From NCBI RefSeq assembly GCF_014897585.1, contig NZ_JABUXW010000001.1, forward strand, positions 229,286 to 293,285: DNA of 64,000 nucleotides, given 5' to 3'. This stretch comes from Brachybacterium tyrofermentans. Lineage in GTDB: Bacteria; Actinomycetota; Actinomycetes; Actinomycetales; Dermabacteraceae. The notes beneath the pieces were generated by a model that saw nothing but the letters and a program-made list of their open reading frames with translations, made no database searches and was not told the origin of the DNA. Shown piece after piece: positions 50,910-58,588 of the stretch; positions within the stretch are counted from its first letter, which is position 1; the number at the start of each line of letters is the position of its first letter. The translations under genes were made by a program, and so were the position numbers.

Positions 50910-51023
50910 ATGAATGCTCTGTGCAGGACCTGTGGTCATGCCCTGGAACGCCCTATGCCCCTGTGGCACTGTGGCGCTCACGGCGACGCATCCACTGGCG
51001 CCATGTGTGCAGGTTCGCCGTAG
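50910..51023 (+). CDS. Possible small Cys/His-rich ORF
   Basis: A 37-codon frame upstream of and divergent from glpX. GGGAGGA lies about 7-8 bases before the ATG. The peptide has CRTCGH and, 13 residues later, WHCGAHGD, which could bind a metal in the manner of a short zinc finger. Its end overlaps the large hairpin at 50992-51054. No family is recognised and it may be chance. Confidence 0.25.
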   Translation: MNALCRTCGHALERPMPLWHCGAHGDASTGAMCAGSP

Positions 51024-51054
51024 AGGGCGGAGCCTGCACACATGGCGCCAGTGG
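50992..51054. repeat. Long perfect inverted repeat (22-base arms)
   Basis: Arms 50992-51013 and 51033-51054 are perfect complements, with a 19-base loop that can extend pairing through CGCC and GGCG. It lies in the 344-base gene-free gap between the DUF2871-like gene (ending at 51122) and glpX. It could be a strong terminator for the former or a REP-like element. Besides the small ORF above, nothing else is seen in this gap. Confidence 0.8.
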
Positions 51055-51121
51055 GTACGCAGCAGCCGAGTCGCGGACCCGGGATGACCGGAACGAGCCA
51101 CGGGCTTGTGTTGTGGAGAGG

Positions 51122-51571
51122 TCAGACGGTGGCGGCGGTCTTCTCGAGGGCTGCGGTGCGGTCCTTGATGCCGGCGCGCACGGCGACGAACAGGGCCACG
51201 AGTCCGACGGTCAGGAGCATGTGCCCCAGGCCCGCGATGCCGGGGATAGCGGCGCTGGTGGTGGCGGGGTCCTGGCCGTCGAGGGTGAGGAATCCGCGCA
51301 CGGCCTGCATCGCCACGGTCACCACGAGGCCGATGTTGTAGGTCCAGTAGAAGACCGAGAAGGAGCGACGGCCACTCAGGGAGAACACCGCATCCAGGGC
51401 GAGGACCACGAGGAACATGACCATGCCCAGGACGAGCAGGTGTGTGTGGAGGGTGTTGAGCTGGGTGTGGGTGCCGAGGTTGTCGGTGGCCTTGGTGAAC
51501 TCGCGGTAGAAGAGTCCGGAGGCGAGGCCGAGGATGATGTACGCGAACGCGGTGTTGAGGAGCTTGTTCAT
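51122..51571 (-). CDS. DUF2871-like four-helix membrane protein
   Basis: A 149-residue integral membrane protein with four membrane segments: about 5-22, 43-62, 72-92 and 115-135. It has the motif FAYIILGLASGLFYREFTKATD, then HTHLLVLGMVMFLVVLALD, in which the His residues recall haem- or quinone-linked small membrane proteins. The DUF2871 label is from memory of the family; function is unknown. The start at 51571 is supported by a TAGAGT box 7 bases upstream (51579-51584, minus strand). Confidence 0.8.
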   Translation of the reverse strand: MNKLLNTAFAYIILGLASGLFYREFTKATDNLGTHTQLNTLHTHLLVLGMVMFLVVLALDAVFSLSGRRSFSVFYWTYNIGLVVTVAMQAVRGFLTLDGQDPATTSAAIPGIAGLGHMLLTVGLVALFVAVRAGIKDRTAALEKTAATV

Positions 51572-51578
51572 GTCTTCG

Positions 51579-51584
51579 ACTCTA
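51579..51584 (-). promoter_or_regulatory. Leaderless-type -10 box (TAGAGT)
   Basis: On the minus strand TAGAGT ends 7 bases before the ATG at 51571. Confidence 0.45.
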
Positions 51585-51712
51585 GAATTCCGGCGTGACC
51601 TGGGGATCAACCGAAGGATTGATCGTCATGGTGGCCCGGGCCACGCATCGAATGACGAAGGTCGCCAGGCGACGAGCAACGGCCGACGGGCCGCGCGCCG
51701 AGGGTCGTGCTG

Positions 51713-52972
51713 TCAGGCGGCGACCGGCCGACGGACGGCCCGGAGGTGCCAGACCCAGAACCCGCCGCCGAGCAGGGCGAAGATGAGGGACGTGAGCCCG
51801 AGCGCCACGAGGCCCGTGGTGACCAGCGGTGCGATCAGCCCGGCGAGCAGGGCGTTGAGGACCAGGCCGAAGAAGGTGCCCAGCGAGGCGGCGGCACCCC
51901 GCTCGTGCGGGAACAGGTCCAGCACCTCGAGCTGGATCGGCGCGAACAGCAGGGCGACCGTGAACGCGATGAGCATCGGCCCGATGACGGCGAGCAGCAG
52001 ACCCCAGCTCAGGCCCCCGGTGAACTCCGGCGCGAAGGAGACCAGCACCAGGTTCACGACGGTGGTCACGACGGTGCCGACGAACCCGAAGGTGATCAGC
52101 CTGCTGCGGTCCATGAGGTCGGCGACGCGGCCCACCACCCAGGCGCCGGAGAGCATGCCGATGATCAGTGGGATGAACAACACCCAGAAGTCCCTCTCGC
52201 CGAGCCCCAGCAGCCGCACCACGACGATCGAGGCCCCGGCGATGAACAGGAACTGGGCGGCGAACCCGAAGGCGGACGCCGCCGCGACCCGCAGCATCAC
52301 CGGCGACCGGCCCACATGCGCGAGGGAGCCCAGCAGCGAGCGGACGCGCAACGGGGTGCGGGCCTCGGGCGGGAGCGTCTCGGGCAGCCGCACGGTGAGG
52401 ACCAGGACGAGCAGCGCGTAGGCGCCGACCCCGGCGAACACCCACCGCCAGTCCCCCAGCAGCAGGAGCCAGCCGCCGAAGATCGGGGCGACCGCCGGGG
52501 CGACCGAGAAGATCATCATGACCTGGGCCATCAGTCGCTGCGCCTCGGATCCCGAGAACATGTCGCGGATGACCACGCGGGAGACGATCGTGGCGGCGCC
52601 CGCACTCATCCCCTGCAGCACGCGCAGAAGGATCAAGGTGCCCATGCTCGGTGCGAGCACGCAGCCGAACATGCCGATCAGGTAGATGACGAGGCCACCG
52701 ATCATGACCTTCTTGCGACCCAGGGCGTCCGAGAGCGGGCCGTGGAAGATCGACATCACCGCGAACGCGGCGAGGTAGGCCGAGACCAGCTGCTGCAGGG
52801 CGACCTCGTCCCCGCCGAACTCCGCCCCGATCCGGGTGAAGGCGGGGAACACGGTGTCGATGGTGAAGGGGCCGAGCATCGCGAGCGAGGCGAGCGTCAG
52901 CGTGATCCGCGCACCCGCCTTCGCGCGCCGGGGAGCGGGCGGGACGTGGGAGGTGGGGAAGGGCGTGGTCAC
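51713..52972 (-). CDS. MFS drug exporter, Bcr/CflA family
   Basis: A 419-residue 12-helix major facilitator. It carries the DHA1 motifs: MLGPFTIDTVFPAF in helix 1, the loop 2-3 motif GPLSDALGRKKVMIGG, RVLQGMSAGAATIVSRVVIRDMF in helices 4-5, and APAVAPIFGGWLLLLGDWRWVF, the motif C region of drug/H+ antiporters. Relatives export bicyclomycin, chloramphenicol or cysteine. The GTG at 52972 rather than a longer start is supported by a TAGGAT box 7 bases upstream (52980-52985, minus strand). Confidence 0.93.
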   Translation of the reverse strand: MTTPFPTSHVPPAPRRAKAGARITLTLASLAMLGPFTIDTVFPAFTRIGAEFGGDEVALQQLVSAYLAAFAVMSIFHGPLSDALGRKKVMIGGLVIYLIGMFGCVLAPSMGTLILLRVLQGMSAGAATIVSRVVIRDMFSGSEAQRLMAQVMMIFSVAPAVAPIFGGWLLLLGDWRWVFAGVGAYALLVLVLTVRLPETLPPEARTPLRVRSLLGSLAHVGRSPVMLRVAAASAFGFAAQFLFIAGASIVVVRLLGLGERDFWVLFIPLIIGMLSGAWVVGRVADLMDRSRLITFGFVGTVVTTVVNLVLVSFAPEFTGGLSWGLLLAVIGPMLIAFTVALLFAPIQLEVLDLFPHERGAAASLGTFFGLVLNALLAGLIAPLVTTGLVALGLTSLIFALLGGGFWVWHLRAVRRPVAA

Positions 52973-52979
52973 CGTGTCG

Positions 52980-52985
52980 ATCCTA
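52980..52985 (-). promoter_or_regulatory. Leaderless-type -10 box (TAGGAT) for the MFS gene
   Basis: On the minus strand TAGGAT ends 7 bases before the GTG at 52972 and decides that start. Confidence 0.5.
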
Positions 52986-53135
52986 GGGAGAAGGCCCACC
53001 CCGGCGCACCTGCATCCCGCGGGTCGGGAACGCTCACGACTTTGACGTGTACGGCGGCGTCCTACGGGCATAGGCTCTTTCCGGCGCCGCTGCCCCTGGC
53101 GACGCCGCCGGTCCCCTGCCCCGTGAGGTCACCCC

Positions 53136-54071
53136 ATGAAGCACATCGCCATGCCGCACACCGATATCTCCGCACCCAACGTGGTGCTCGGGCTGATGCG
53201 CATCTCCGAGAAGTCCGACGACGAGATCCGCACCCTGGTGCGCACCGCCCGCGAGGCGGGCATCGACTTCCTCGATCACGCCGACGTCTACGGCAGCGAG
53301 CTGCACCAGTGCGAGGCCCGCTTCGCCGAGGCGATGCAGCTCAGCTCCTCCGAGCGGGAGCAGGTCACGCTCCAGACCAAGGCCGGCATCGTGCCCTCCG
53401 GTCCCTACTTCGACTATTCCTACGAGCATCTGATCGAGTCCGTCGAGGGGTCGCTGAAGGCGCTGCAGACCGACTACATCGACATCCTCCTGCTGCACCG
53501 TCCCGACGCGCTGGTCGAGCCCGAGGAGGTCGCCCGCGCCTTCGACGAGCTGCACGCGAGCGGCAAGGTGCGCAGCTTCGGCGTCTCCAACCACACCCCG
53601 CGCCAGATCGATCTGCTCGCCAAGCACCTGAACCAGCCGATCGTCGCCAACCAGCTGCAGCTGTCGATCACGCACTCCACGTTCATCGCGCAGGGCGTCT
53701 CGGCGAACATGCAGGGCACCGATCAGGCGATCGTGCGCGACGGCGGCGGGATCCTGGACTACTGCCGCCTGCACGACATCACCGTGCAGGCCTGGTCGCC
53801 GTTCCAGGCCGGGTTCTTCGACGGCGTGTTCCTGGGGAATCCGGAGCACGCGGAGCTCAACGCGGTCATCGACCGCCTCGCCGCGAAGTACGACGTCGCC
53901 CCCGAGGCGATCGCGACCGCCTGGATCACCCGTCACCCGGCGCAGATGCAGGTCGTCCTCGGCACCACCACGCCGGAGCGCGTCACGGATTCCGCCGCCG
54001 GTTCCGAGATCCCGCTGACCCGGCCCGAGTGGTACGAGCTGTTCCGCGCCGCCGGCTGGATCGTCCCCTGA
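53136..54071 (+). CDS. Aldo/keto reductase (YdhF-like)
   Basis: A 311-residue NADPH-dependent oxidoreductase with a TIM-barrel fold. The catalytic tetrad is visible: Asp and Tyr in IDFLDHADVYGS, Lys in TLQTKAGI and His in ILLLHRPD. It has FGVSNHTPRQIDLL, VQAWSPFQAG and the C-terminal APEAIATAWITRHPAQMQVVLGTTTPER cofactor region. This resembles E. coli YdhF, which acts on aldehydes and ketones. It is followed by a strong bidirectional hairpin. Confidence 0.94.
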   Translation: MKHIAMPHTDISAPNVVLGLMRISEKSDDEIRTLVRTAREAGIDFLDHADVYGSELHQCEARFAEAMQLSSSEREQVTLQTKAGIVPSGPYFDYSYEHLIESVEGSLKALQTDYIDILLLHRPDALVEPEEVARAFDELHASGKVRSFGVSNHTPRQIDLLAKHLNQPIVANQLQLSITHSTFIAQGVSANMQGTDQAIVRDGGGILDYCRLHDITVQAWSPFQAGFFDGVFLGNPEHAELNAVIDRLAAKYDVAPEAIATAWITRHPAQMQVVLGTTTPERVTDSAAGSEIPLTRPEWYELFRAAGWIVP

Positions 54072-54126
54072 TCCGCGCCGCGGCCCGACCAGTCGCCGCC
54101 TGACCGGCCACGACCAGCAGACGGAG

Positions 54127-54171
54127 CTGAGGCGACGGAACCCTGCACTGTGCAGGGTTCCGTCGCCTCAG
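54127..54171. terminator. Bidirectional terminator with perfect 21-base arms
   Basis: CTGAGGCGACGGAACCCTGC and its complement surround a 3-base spacer. It lies between the convergent aldo/keto reductase and small membrane protein genes. Confidence 0.8.
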
Positions 54172-54207
54172 TTCTGTCTCAGCAGCTCTCGCCCCGAGCC
54201 TCCGCGC

Positions 54208-54567
54208 TCAGCACGGCCCGCCGATCACGGCGAAGCCGCGCAGAGCGTGGACCACGGCGAGCACGGTCAGCACCCCGGCGAGCACGTACACGATCCACTG
54301 CTGGACGGGGTACTGATATGGATGCTTCCGACGCTGGACGATGCCGGCGACGGCGCACACGAGGCAGAGTGCGGCCGCGATCATCGCACCGTAGTCCTGG
54401 TAGGAGCAGGCGGTCTGGACCCCGTTGACCGTGGAGCTCGTCGTGGAGGACAGGGAGATGACGAAGCCGAGCGCTCCGATGACCAGTCCGATATAGGTGG
54501 CCCTGGGTATGTCCCTGAGCTTCGTGGTCGGCTCCGGGAGCAGGGGCTGCGATTCGTTCGCGGTCAT
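54208..54567 (-). CDS. Small hypothetical membrane protein
   Basis: A 119-residue protein with three membrane segments (about 22-42, 58-78 and 90-110), an N-terminal hydrophilic stretch MTANESQPLLPEPTTKLRDIP and a C-terminal Cys. The central loop has VQTACSYQDYG. GAGGA precedes the ATG at 54567. No family recognised. Confidence 0.75.
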   Translation of the reverse strand: MTANESQPLLPEPTTKLRDIPRATYIGLVIGALGFVISLSSTTSSTVNGVQTACSYQDYGAMIAAALCLVCAVAGIVQRRKHPYQYPVQQWIVYVLAGVLTVLAVVHALRGFAVIGGPC

Positions 54568-54824
54568 GGGAAGTCCTCGTCGTCGTCGGTGGTCGGCAGG
54601 GGGACGAGCACCACCTCGGCTCGTCGTTCCCCCTGATCCTCGCCTGACCTCTCGGAACCGTCGATGGGGAGGGGTCCTCGGGCAGGACTCCCCATCGACA
54701 CGGCCAGCCGGGCAGCCCACCGGGCACCGCGCGGCAACCCCTACCGCCACCGGCCGGAACAGACCAGGATGGGACGCAGATTCCCACCCACGTGCCGCAT
54801 CGGAGCGGCGAGGAGGCACAGCTC

Positions 54825-55925
54825 ATGGCTCAGCGCGACAGGCGTATCGGACTGGTCGGATACGGCGATGTGTCCGTGGTCCACGTCGGGGCGATCGAGG
54901 CGATCGACGGCCTGGAGCTCGTCGGCATCGCAGACGTCGACCCCGCAGCGCGCGAGCGCGCCGAGGCCGCGACCGGCTTGCCCACCTTCGCGAGCGTCGA
55001 CGAGCTGATCGATGCGCTGGGACCGGACGCCGTGCACGTGACGACCCCGCACGACCAGCACGTCGGCCCTTCACTCGCCGCTCTCGAGCGCGGCGTGCAC
55101 GTGCTGCAGGAGAAGCCGCTCGCCCACACCCTGGCGGAGGGCACGCGCCTGGTGGAGGCGCTCGGAGCCGTCTCCGCCGAGGGCACCGTAACCGCCGAGG
55201 GCACCGCGAGCGCTGGAGGCACTGTCACCGCCGCTCGGGCCGACGGCGGCCAGGGCGCGCCCACGATCGGCATCTGCTTCCAGAACCGCTACAACCGCGC
55301 CAGCCAGGAGCTCGCCCGCCTGCTGGGCAGCGGTGAGCTCGGCGAGGTGCGCGGCGCATGGGCCTCGGTGGTGTGGAGCCGCACCGCGGACTACTACGCC
55401 GCGAAGCCGTGGCGCGGGCGCTGGGAGAACGCCGGCGGCGGGCTGCTCATCAATCAGGCGATCCACACCCTGGACCTCGTGCAGTGGCTGCTCGGCCCGG
55501 TCGAGCGCACCGAGGGCCTGGTCTCGCAGAAGAAGTTCGCGGGGGTCGTCGAGGTCGAGGACACCGCGGATCTCGTGCTGCACCATGCCTCCGGCATCAC
55601 CACCACGTTCTACGCGACGCTCACGGCGCCCATCGCCCGGCCCGTGGAGCTCGAGGTCGAGACCGAGAACGCCTACCTCGAGGTGCGTTCGGGACGCGGC
55701 GGCGGCCTGACCGTGCGCTGGGCCGACGGCCGTGTGGACACCTTCTCCGACAAGGTCGCCTCCGCCGGCGGGCGGTCCTACTGGGGCGTCTCCCATGAAG
55801 AGCTGATCCGCGACTTCTACGCGAGCCTCGATGCCCCCGAACCGTTCTGGATCGGCCCCGCCGAGGCCATGGGGTCGCTGCAGATCCTCAAGGACGCCTA
55901 CACCAACAGCGGCGTCGGGAACTGA
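54825..55925 (+). CDS. Gfo/Idh/MocA-family oxidoreductase
   Basis: A 366-residue NAD(P)-dependent sugar or inositol dehydrogenase-like protein. It has the Rossmann motif IGLVGYGDVSVVHVGAIEAI, HVTTPHDQHVGPSLAALERGVHVLQEKPLAH with the family EKP Lys, and GGGLLINQAIHTLDLVQWLLGPV with the His/Asp region of the active site. Residues about 118-148 are an odd Gly/Thr/Ala insert with AEGTVTAEGTASAGGTVTAA repeats, which relatives normally lack. The start at 54825 follows GAGGAGG by 8 bases. Substrate unknown. Confidence 0.92.
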   Translation: MAQRDRRIGLVGYGDVSVVHVGAIEAIDGLELVGIADVDPAARERAEAATGLPTFASVDELIDALGPDAVHVTTPHDQHVGPSLAALERGVHVLQEKPLAHTLAEGTRLVEALGAVSAEGTVTAEGTASAGGTVTAARADGGQGAPTIGICFQNRYNRASQELARLLGSGELGEVRGAWASVVWSRTADYYAAKPWRGRWENAGGGLLINQAIHTLDLVQWLLGPVERTEGLVSQKKFAGVVEVEDTADLVLHHASGITTTFYATLTAPIARPVELEVETENAYLEVRSGRGGGLTVRWADGRVDTFSDKVASAGGRSYWGVSHEELIRDFYASLDAPEPFWIGPAEAMGSLQILKDAYTNSGVGN

Positions 55926-55978
55926 GCCCGCGCCCTCCCCCCGCACCGTCGCCGCCGTCGCAGCGCACGCACGCAGAC

Positions 55979-56022
55979 GCACAGCGCCCGTCGGCCCTCT
56001 CCGGGGCCGACGGGCGCTGTGC
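55979..56022. terminator. Bidirectional terminator with perfect 18-base arms
   Basis: An 18-base perfect inverted repeat with an 8-base loop between the convergent Gfo/Idh and symporter-small-subunit genes. Confidence 0.8.
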
Positions 56023-56039
56023 TGCGCGGTGAGGCGAGT

Positions 56040-56168
56040 TCAGATGATCTGGCGCCCCTCAGCGCGGGCTTCCTTGACGTCCTTGGCGAAGCCGCGGACG
56101 ATCGTGATCAGGACGCCGAGCACCAGCACGGGCCACATGAGCAGGTAGACGGTCAGCAGAGCAGTCAT
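56040..56168 (-). CDS. Putative transporter small subunit (SSS-symporter partner)
   Basis: A 42-residue single-span membrane protein: MTALLTVYLLMWPVLVLGVL, then ITIVRGFAKDVKEARAEGRQ and a short end. It matches the pattern of the tiny subunits encoded directly downstream of SSS-type sodium/solute symporters in actinobacteria, comparable to MetS for the NSS transporter MetP. GGAGAG precedes the ATG. It lies 58 bases after the symporter gene on the same strand. Confidence 0.75.
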   Translation of the reverse strand: MTALLTVYLLMWPVLVLGVLITIVRGFAKDVKEARAEGRQII

Positions 56169-56226
56169 AGCGCTCTCCTCTCTCAGGGTGCGGCAGGGCG
56201 AGCGGCCCCGCCGCGCGGGTGGTCGG

Positions 56227-57951
56227 TCAGCGTCCGGCAGGTGCGGAGATCTCGTCGGCCGGCGGAGTGCCGCCCGCCTCGGAGGGCTGATCAGAGGCCT
56301 CGTCCTCCTCGTCGAAGTCGCCGGTGATCGTGCCGATCACGGCGAAGTCGAAGTTCTGCGAGGACCTGACGCTCATCAGGTAGCAGACCAGGAACGAGAC
56401 CGAGTAGGCGACGAGCGAGCCGGACAGCGTCTCGAAGTCACGCAGGTAGCCGAAGCCGAACGGCAGCACCGCGAGGGTCGAGACGATGCCGATGACCAGG
56501 GCGGGACGCAGGCCGAAGAAGCCGAACGCCATGATGCCCAGCACCACGCCGACGCCGAGGATCGCGAGCGCCTCGACGGCGAACCCCCAGGCCCCGGTCA
56601 GCGGGATGAGCGTGAAGCGCACCGGCAGGAACACCACGAGCGCGACGATGACCGAGACGGTGAACGCCTTGTTGGTGACCTTCTTCCAGTAGAAGGAGGC
56701 GATGACCGGGAACACCAGGCAGCCCCACAGGGCGCCGACGAACACCAGCAGGTCCAGGATGTTGAACTTCGCGGTGGCGAAGAACAGGGCCGCGGCGGTC
56801 GCGACGATCATCGTGATCCGGCCGATCAGCAGCATGAGCTTCGGGTTCACCTTCGTGCGCCCGACGGACTGGCCGTAGATGTCGGTCATGACGATCGAGC
56901 TCAGCGCCGACAGGTCGGAATCCGCGGTGGAGGACAGCGAGCCGATGATCATGATGAAGGCGAGGGCCACGAGACCCACCGGCAGATAGGTGCCGACCAT
57001 CTGCGGCAGCAGGTTGTTGACGTCCCCGCCCATGGGCTCGACGCCCAGGTAGAGGGCCATCACGCCGAGCATGCCGATGCCGATCACGGTCGCGCCGTAG
57101 CCGATGGTCGCGGTGATGAAGGTGGGCTTGATGAGGTCCTCGCGCACGGCGAAGAGCCGCTGCGCGATGGTCTGGTTGCCGATCGCATAGGCGAGCACGG
57201 CCGCGATGTAGGGCGCACCCTGGTTCATGAACGCATCCGAGGAGAAGAAGCTCTCCTGCTGCGGGGTGACGTGGCCGGCGGCGACGCCGTCGGCGAACAT
57301 CTGCGGGCCGCCGACGACGAAGAACACCGCCGGGATGATGATGACGGCCGCGCCGAGCATCGCCAGGACCTGCGCGAAGTCCGTCAGCACCGAGGCGCGG
57401 AAGCCGGACCACAGGGTGTAGAGCAGCACGCCCGCGGCGATGATCACGATGCCGGCGCCGAAGCTCAGCGGGGAGAGCATCGCGATGATCGCACCGCCCG
57501 CGATGAAGTTCGAGGTCAGCGAGATGACCGAGCCGAGCACGTTGGAGCCCGCCAGCATCAGCTGCGAGGACCGGCCGTGCCGGGCGTACATGACCTCGGC
57601 CAGCGTGTGCGCCTTGGGCGCGACCTTCCGGATCCGCTTGCCGAAGGGGTAGATGAACAGGATCATCAGGGCGCCCCACAGCCCGTAGTGGATGGGGCCG
57701 GAGACGCCGTAGGTGTAGCCCGCGGTGACCGAGGCGTACATCGAGGACGCCCAGATCCAGGTCGCGGTCATCGACGCCGCGGAGACGCCGAAGCCGATCT
57801 TGTTGCCGGCGGTCATGTAGTCGTCGGCGTTCTCCTTCTTGCGGGAGATGACGACGGACATCCACATCGTGCCGCCGTAGAAGAGCAGGAGGAGGACGAT
57901 CACGCCGATGATGCCGAGCTGGGAGATCTCCCCCGGTGACTCAGGTGGCAC
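56227..57951 (-). CDS. Sodium:solute symporter (SSS family)
   Basis: A 574-residue symporter with 12-13 membrane segments. It opens with LGIIGVIVLLLLFYGGTMWMSVVISRKKENADDYMTAGNKIGFGVSAASMTATWIWASSMYAS, typical of the urea/acetate-type SSS branch, and contains GNQTIAQRLFAVREDLIKP and SLSSTADSDLSALSSIVMTDIYG, with the conserved Na+-site Ser/Thr/Asp residues. The last 35 residues form an acidic cytosolic tail. The GTG at 57951 follows GGAAG. The solute is not determined. Confidence 0.92.
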   Translation of the reverse strand: MPPESPGEISQLGIIGVIVLLLLFYGGTMWMSVVISRKKENADDYMTAGNKIGFGVSAASMTATWIWASSMYASVTAGYTYGVSGPIHYGLWGALMILFIYPFGKRIRKVAPKAHTLAEVMYARHGRSSQLMLAGSNVLGSVISLTSNFIAGGAIIAMLSPLSFGAGIVIIAAGVLLYTLWSGFRASVLTDFAQVLAMLGAAVIIIPAVFFVVGGPQMFADGVAAGHVTPQQESFFSSDAFMNQGAPYIAAVLAYAIGNQTIAQRLFAVREDLIKPTFITATIGYGATVIGIGMLGVMALYLGVEPMGGDVNNLLPQMVGTYLPVGLVALAFIMIIGSLSSTADSDLSALSSIVMTDIYGQSVGRTKVNPKLMLLIGRITMIVATAAALFFATAKFNILDLLVFVGALWGCLVFPVIASFYWKKVTNKAFTVSVIVALVVFLPVRFTLIPLTGAWGFAVEALAILGVGVVLGIMAFGFFGLRPALVIGIVSTLAVLPFGFGYLRDFETLSGSLVAYSVSFLVCYLMSVRSSQNFDFAVIGTITGDFDEEDEASDQPSEAGGTPPADEISAPAGR

Positions 57952-58588
57952 AGGACTTCCTTTCGTCGCAGACAGACATGTCTTTCAGTCGTCCGGTCAT
58001 CCGCGACGCGCGCAGGGCGCGTTGAGTCCAGGGTGGTTCCCCACGTCGGGCAGACCGGCAGCAAGCCCTGTGGTGGGGGCCGTCCGACATCGACTCGGGC
58101 GATGCCACGCATCTGCTCCGAGGATGTGAACCGCAACGGCTGCGGCGGGACCCGAGCTCTCACAAGACTCGATCCCGCACGTCACAACCACACATAGGAC
58201 CTTGGGAAGAGTCGCACACTTATGCACACTCTGCCACCTGAGAAGTCACTGGGATGTCACGTTGCGCTGGTCAGGCCAGCAAAAGGATTGTCGGACAACC
58301 ATGCGTCCCGCATCACATGACCGTCGCTCCGCATGAACATGCACCATTCAGCCCTGCACGGCCTGACGAACGGGATTTTCGGTCGCGACCATCCCGGCGT
58401 TCTGCGCCCCGACCAGGGCCTCGCGACCCTCCCATCACGAGCCCCGCATCCCCGGGGCACGATGGGATGAAAAGAATTTGCACGTTACCCCTCAGTAGAG
58501 GGCTAGATTTTCATCTACGTGACACCAGCAGGCCATGGAAGCGGCTCACCGTGGAGTCGTCACCGTTCAAGGACGTCGAAAGGTCATC
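57952..58588. other. Gene-free divergent promoter region
   Basis: A 637-base gap between the symporter and the second CUT1 operon. It holds a 10-base palindrome AGACATGTCT (57974-57983) near the symporter start, and a direct repeat GCACACT-TAT-GCACACT (58214-58230). TTGCAC (58478-58483) lies in the A/T-richer stretch before the binding-protein gene. No convincing ORF is present on either strand. Confidence 0.55.

Noticed and set aside
53042..53076. TTGACG and TAGGCT as the promoter of the aldo/keto reductase
   Set aside because: The spacing (23 bases) is too long for a normal promoter.
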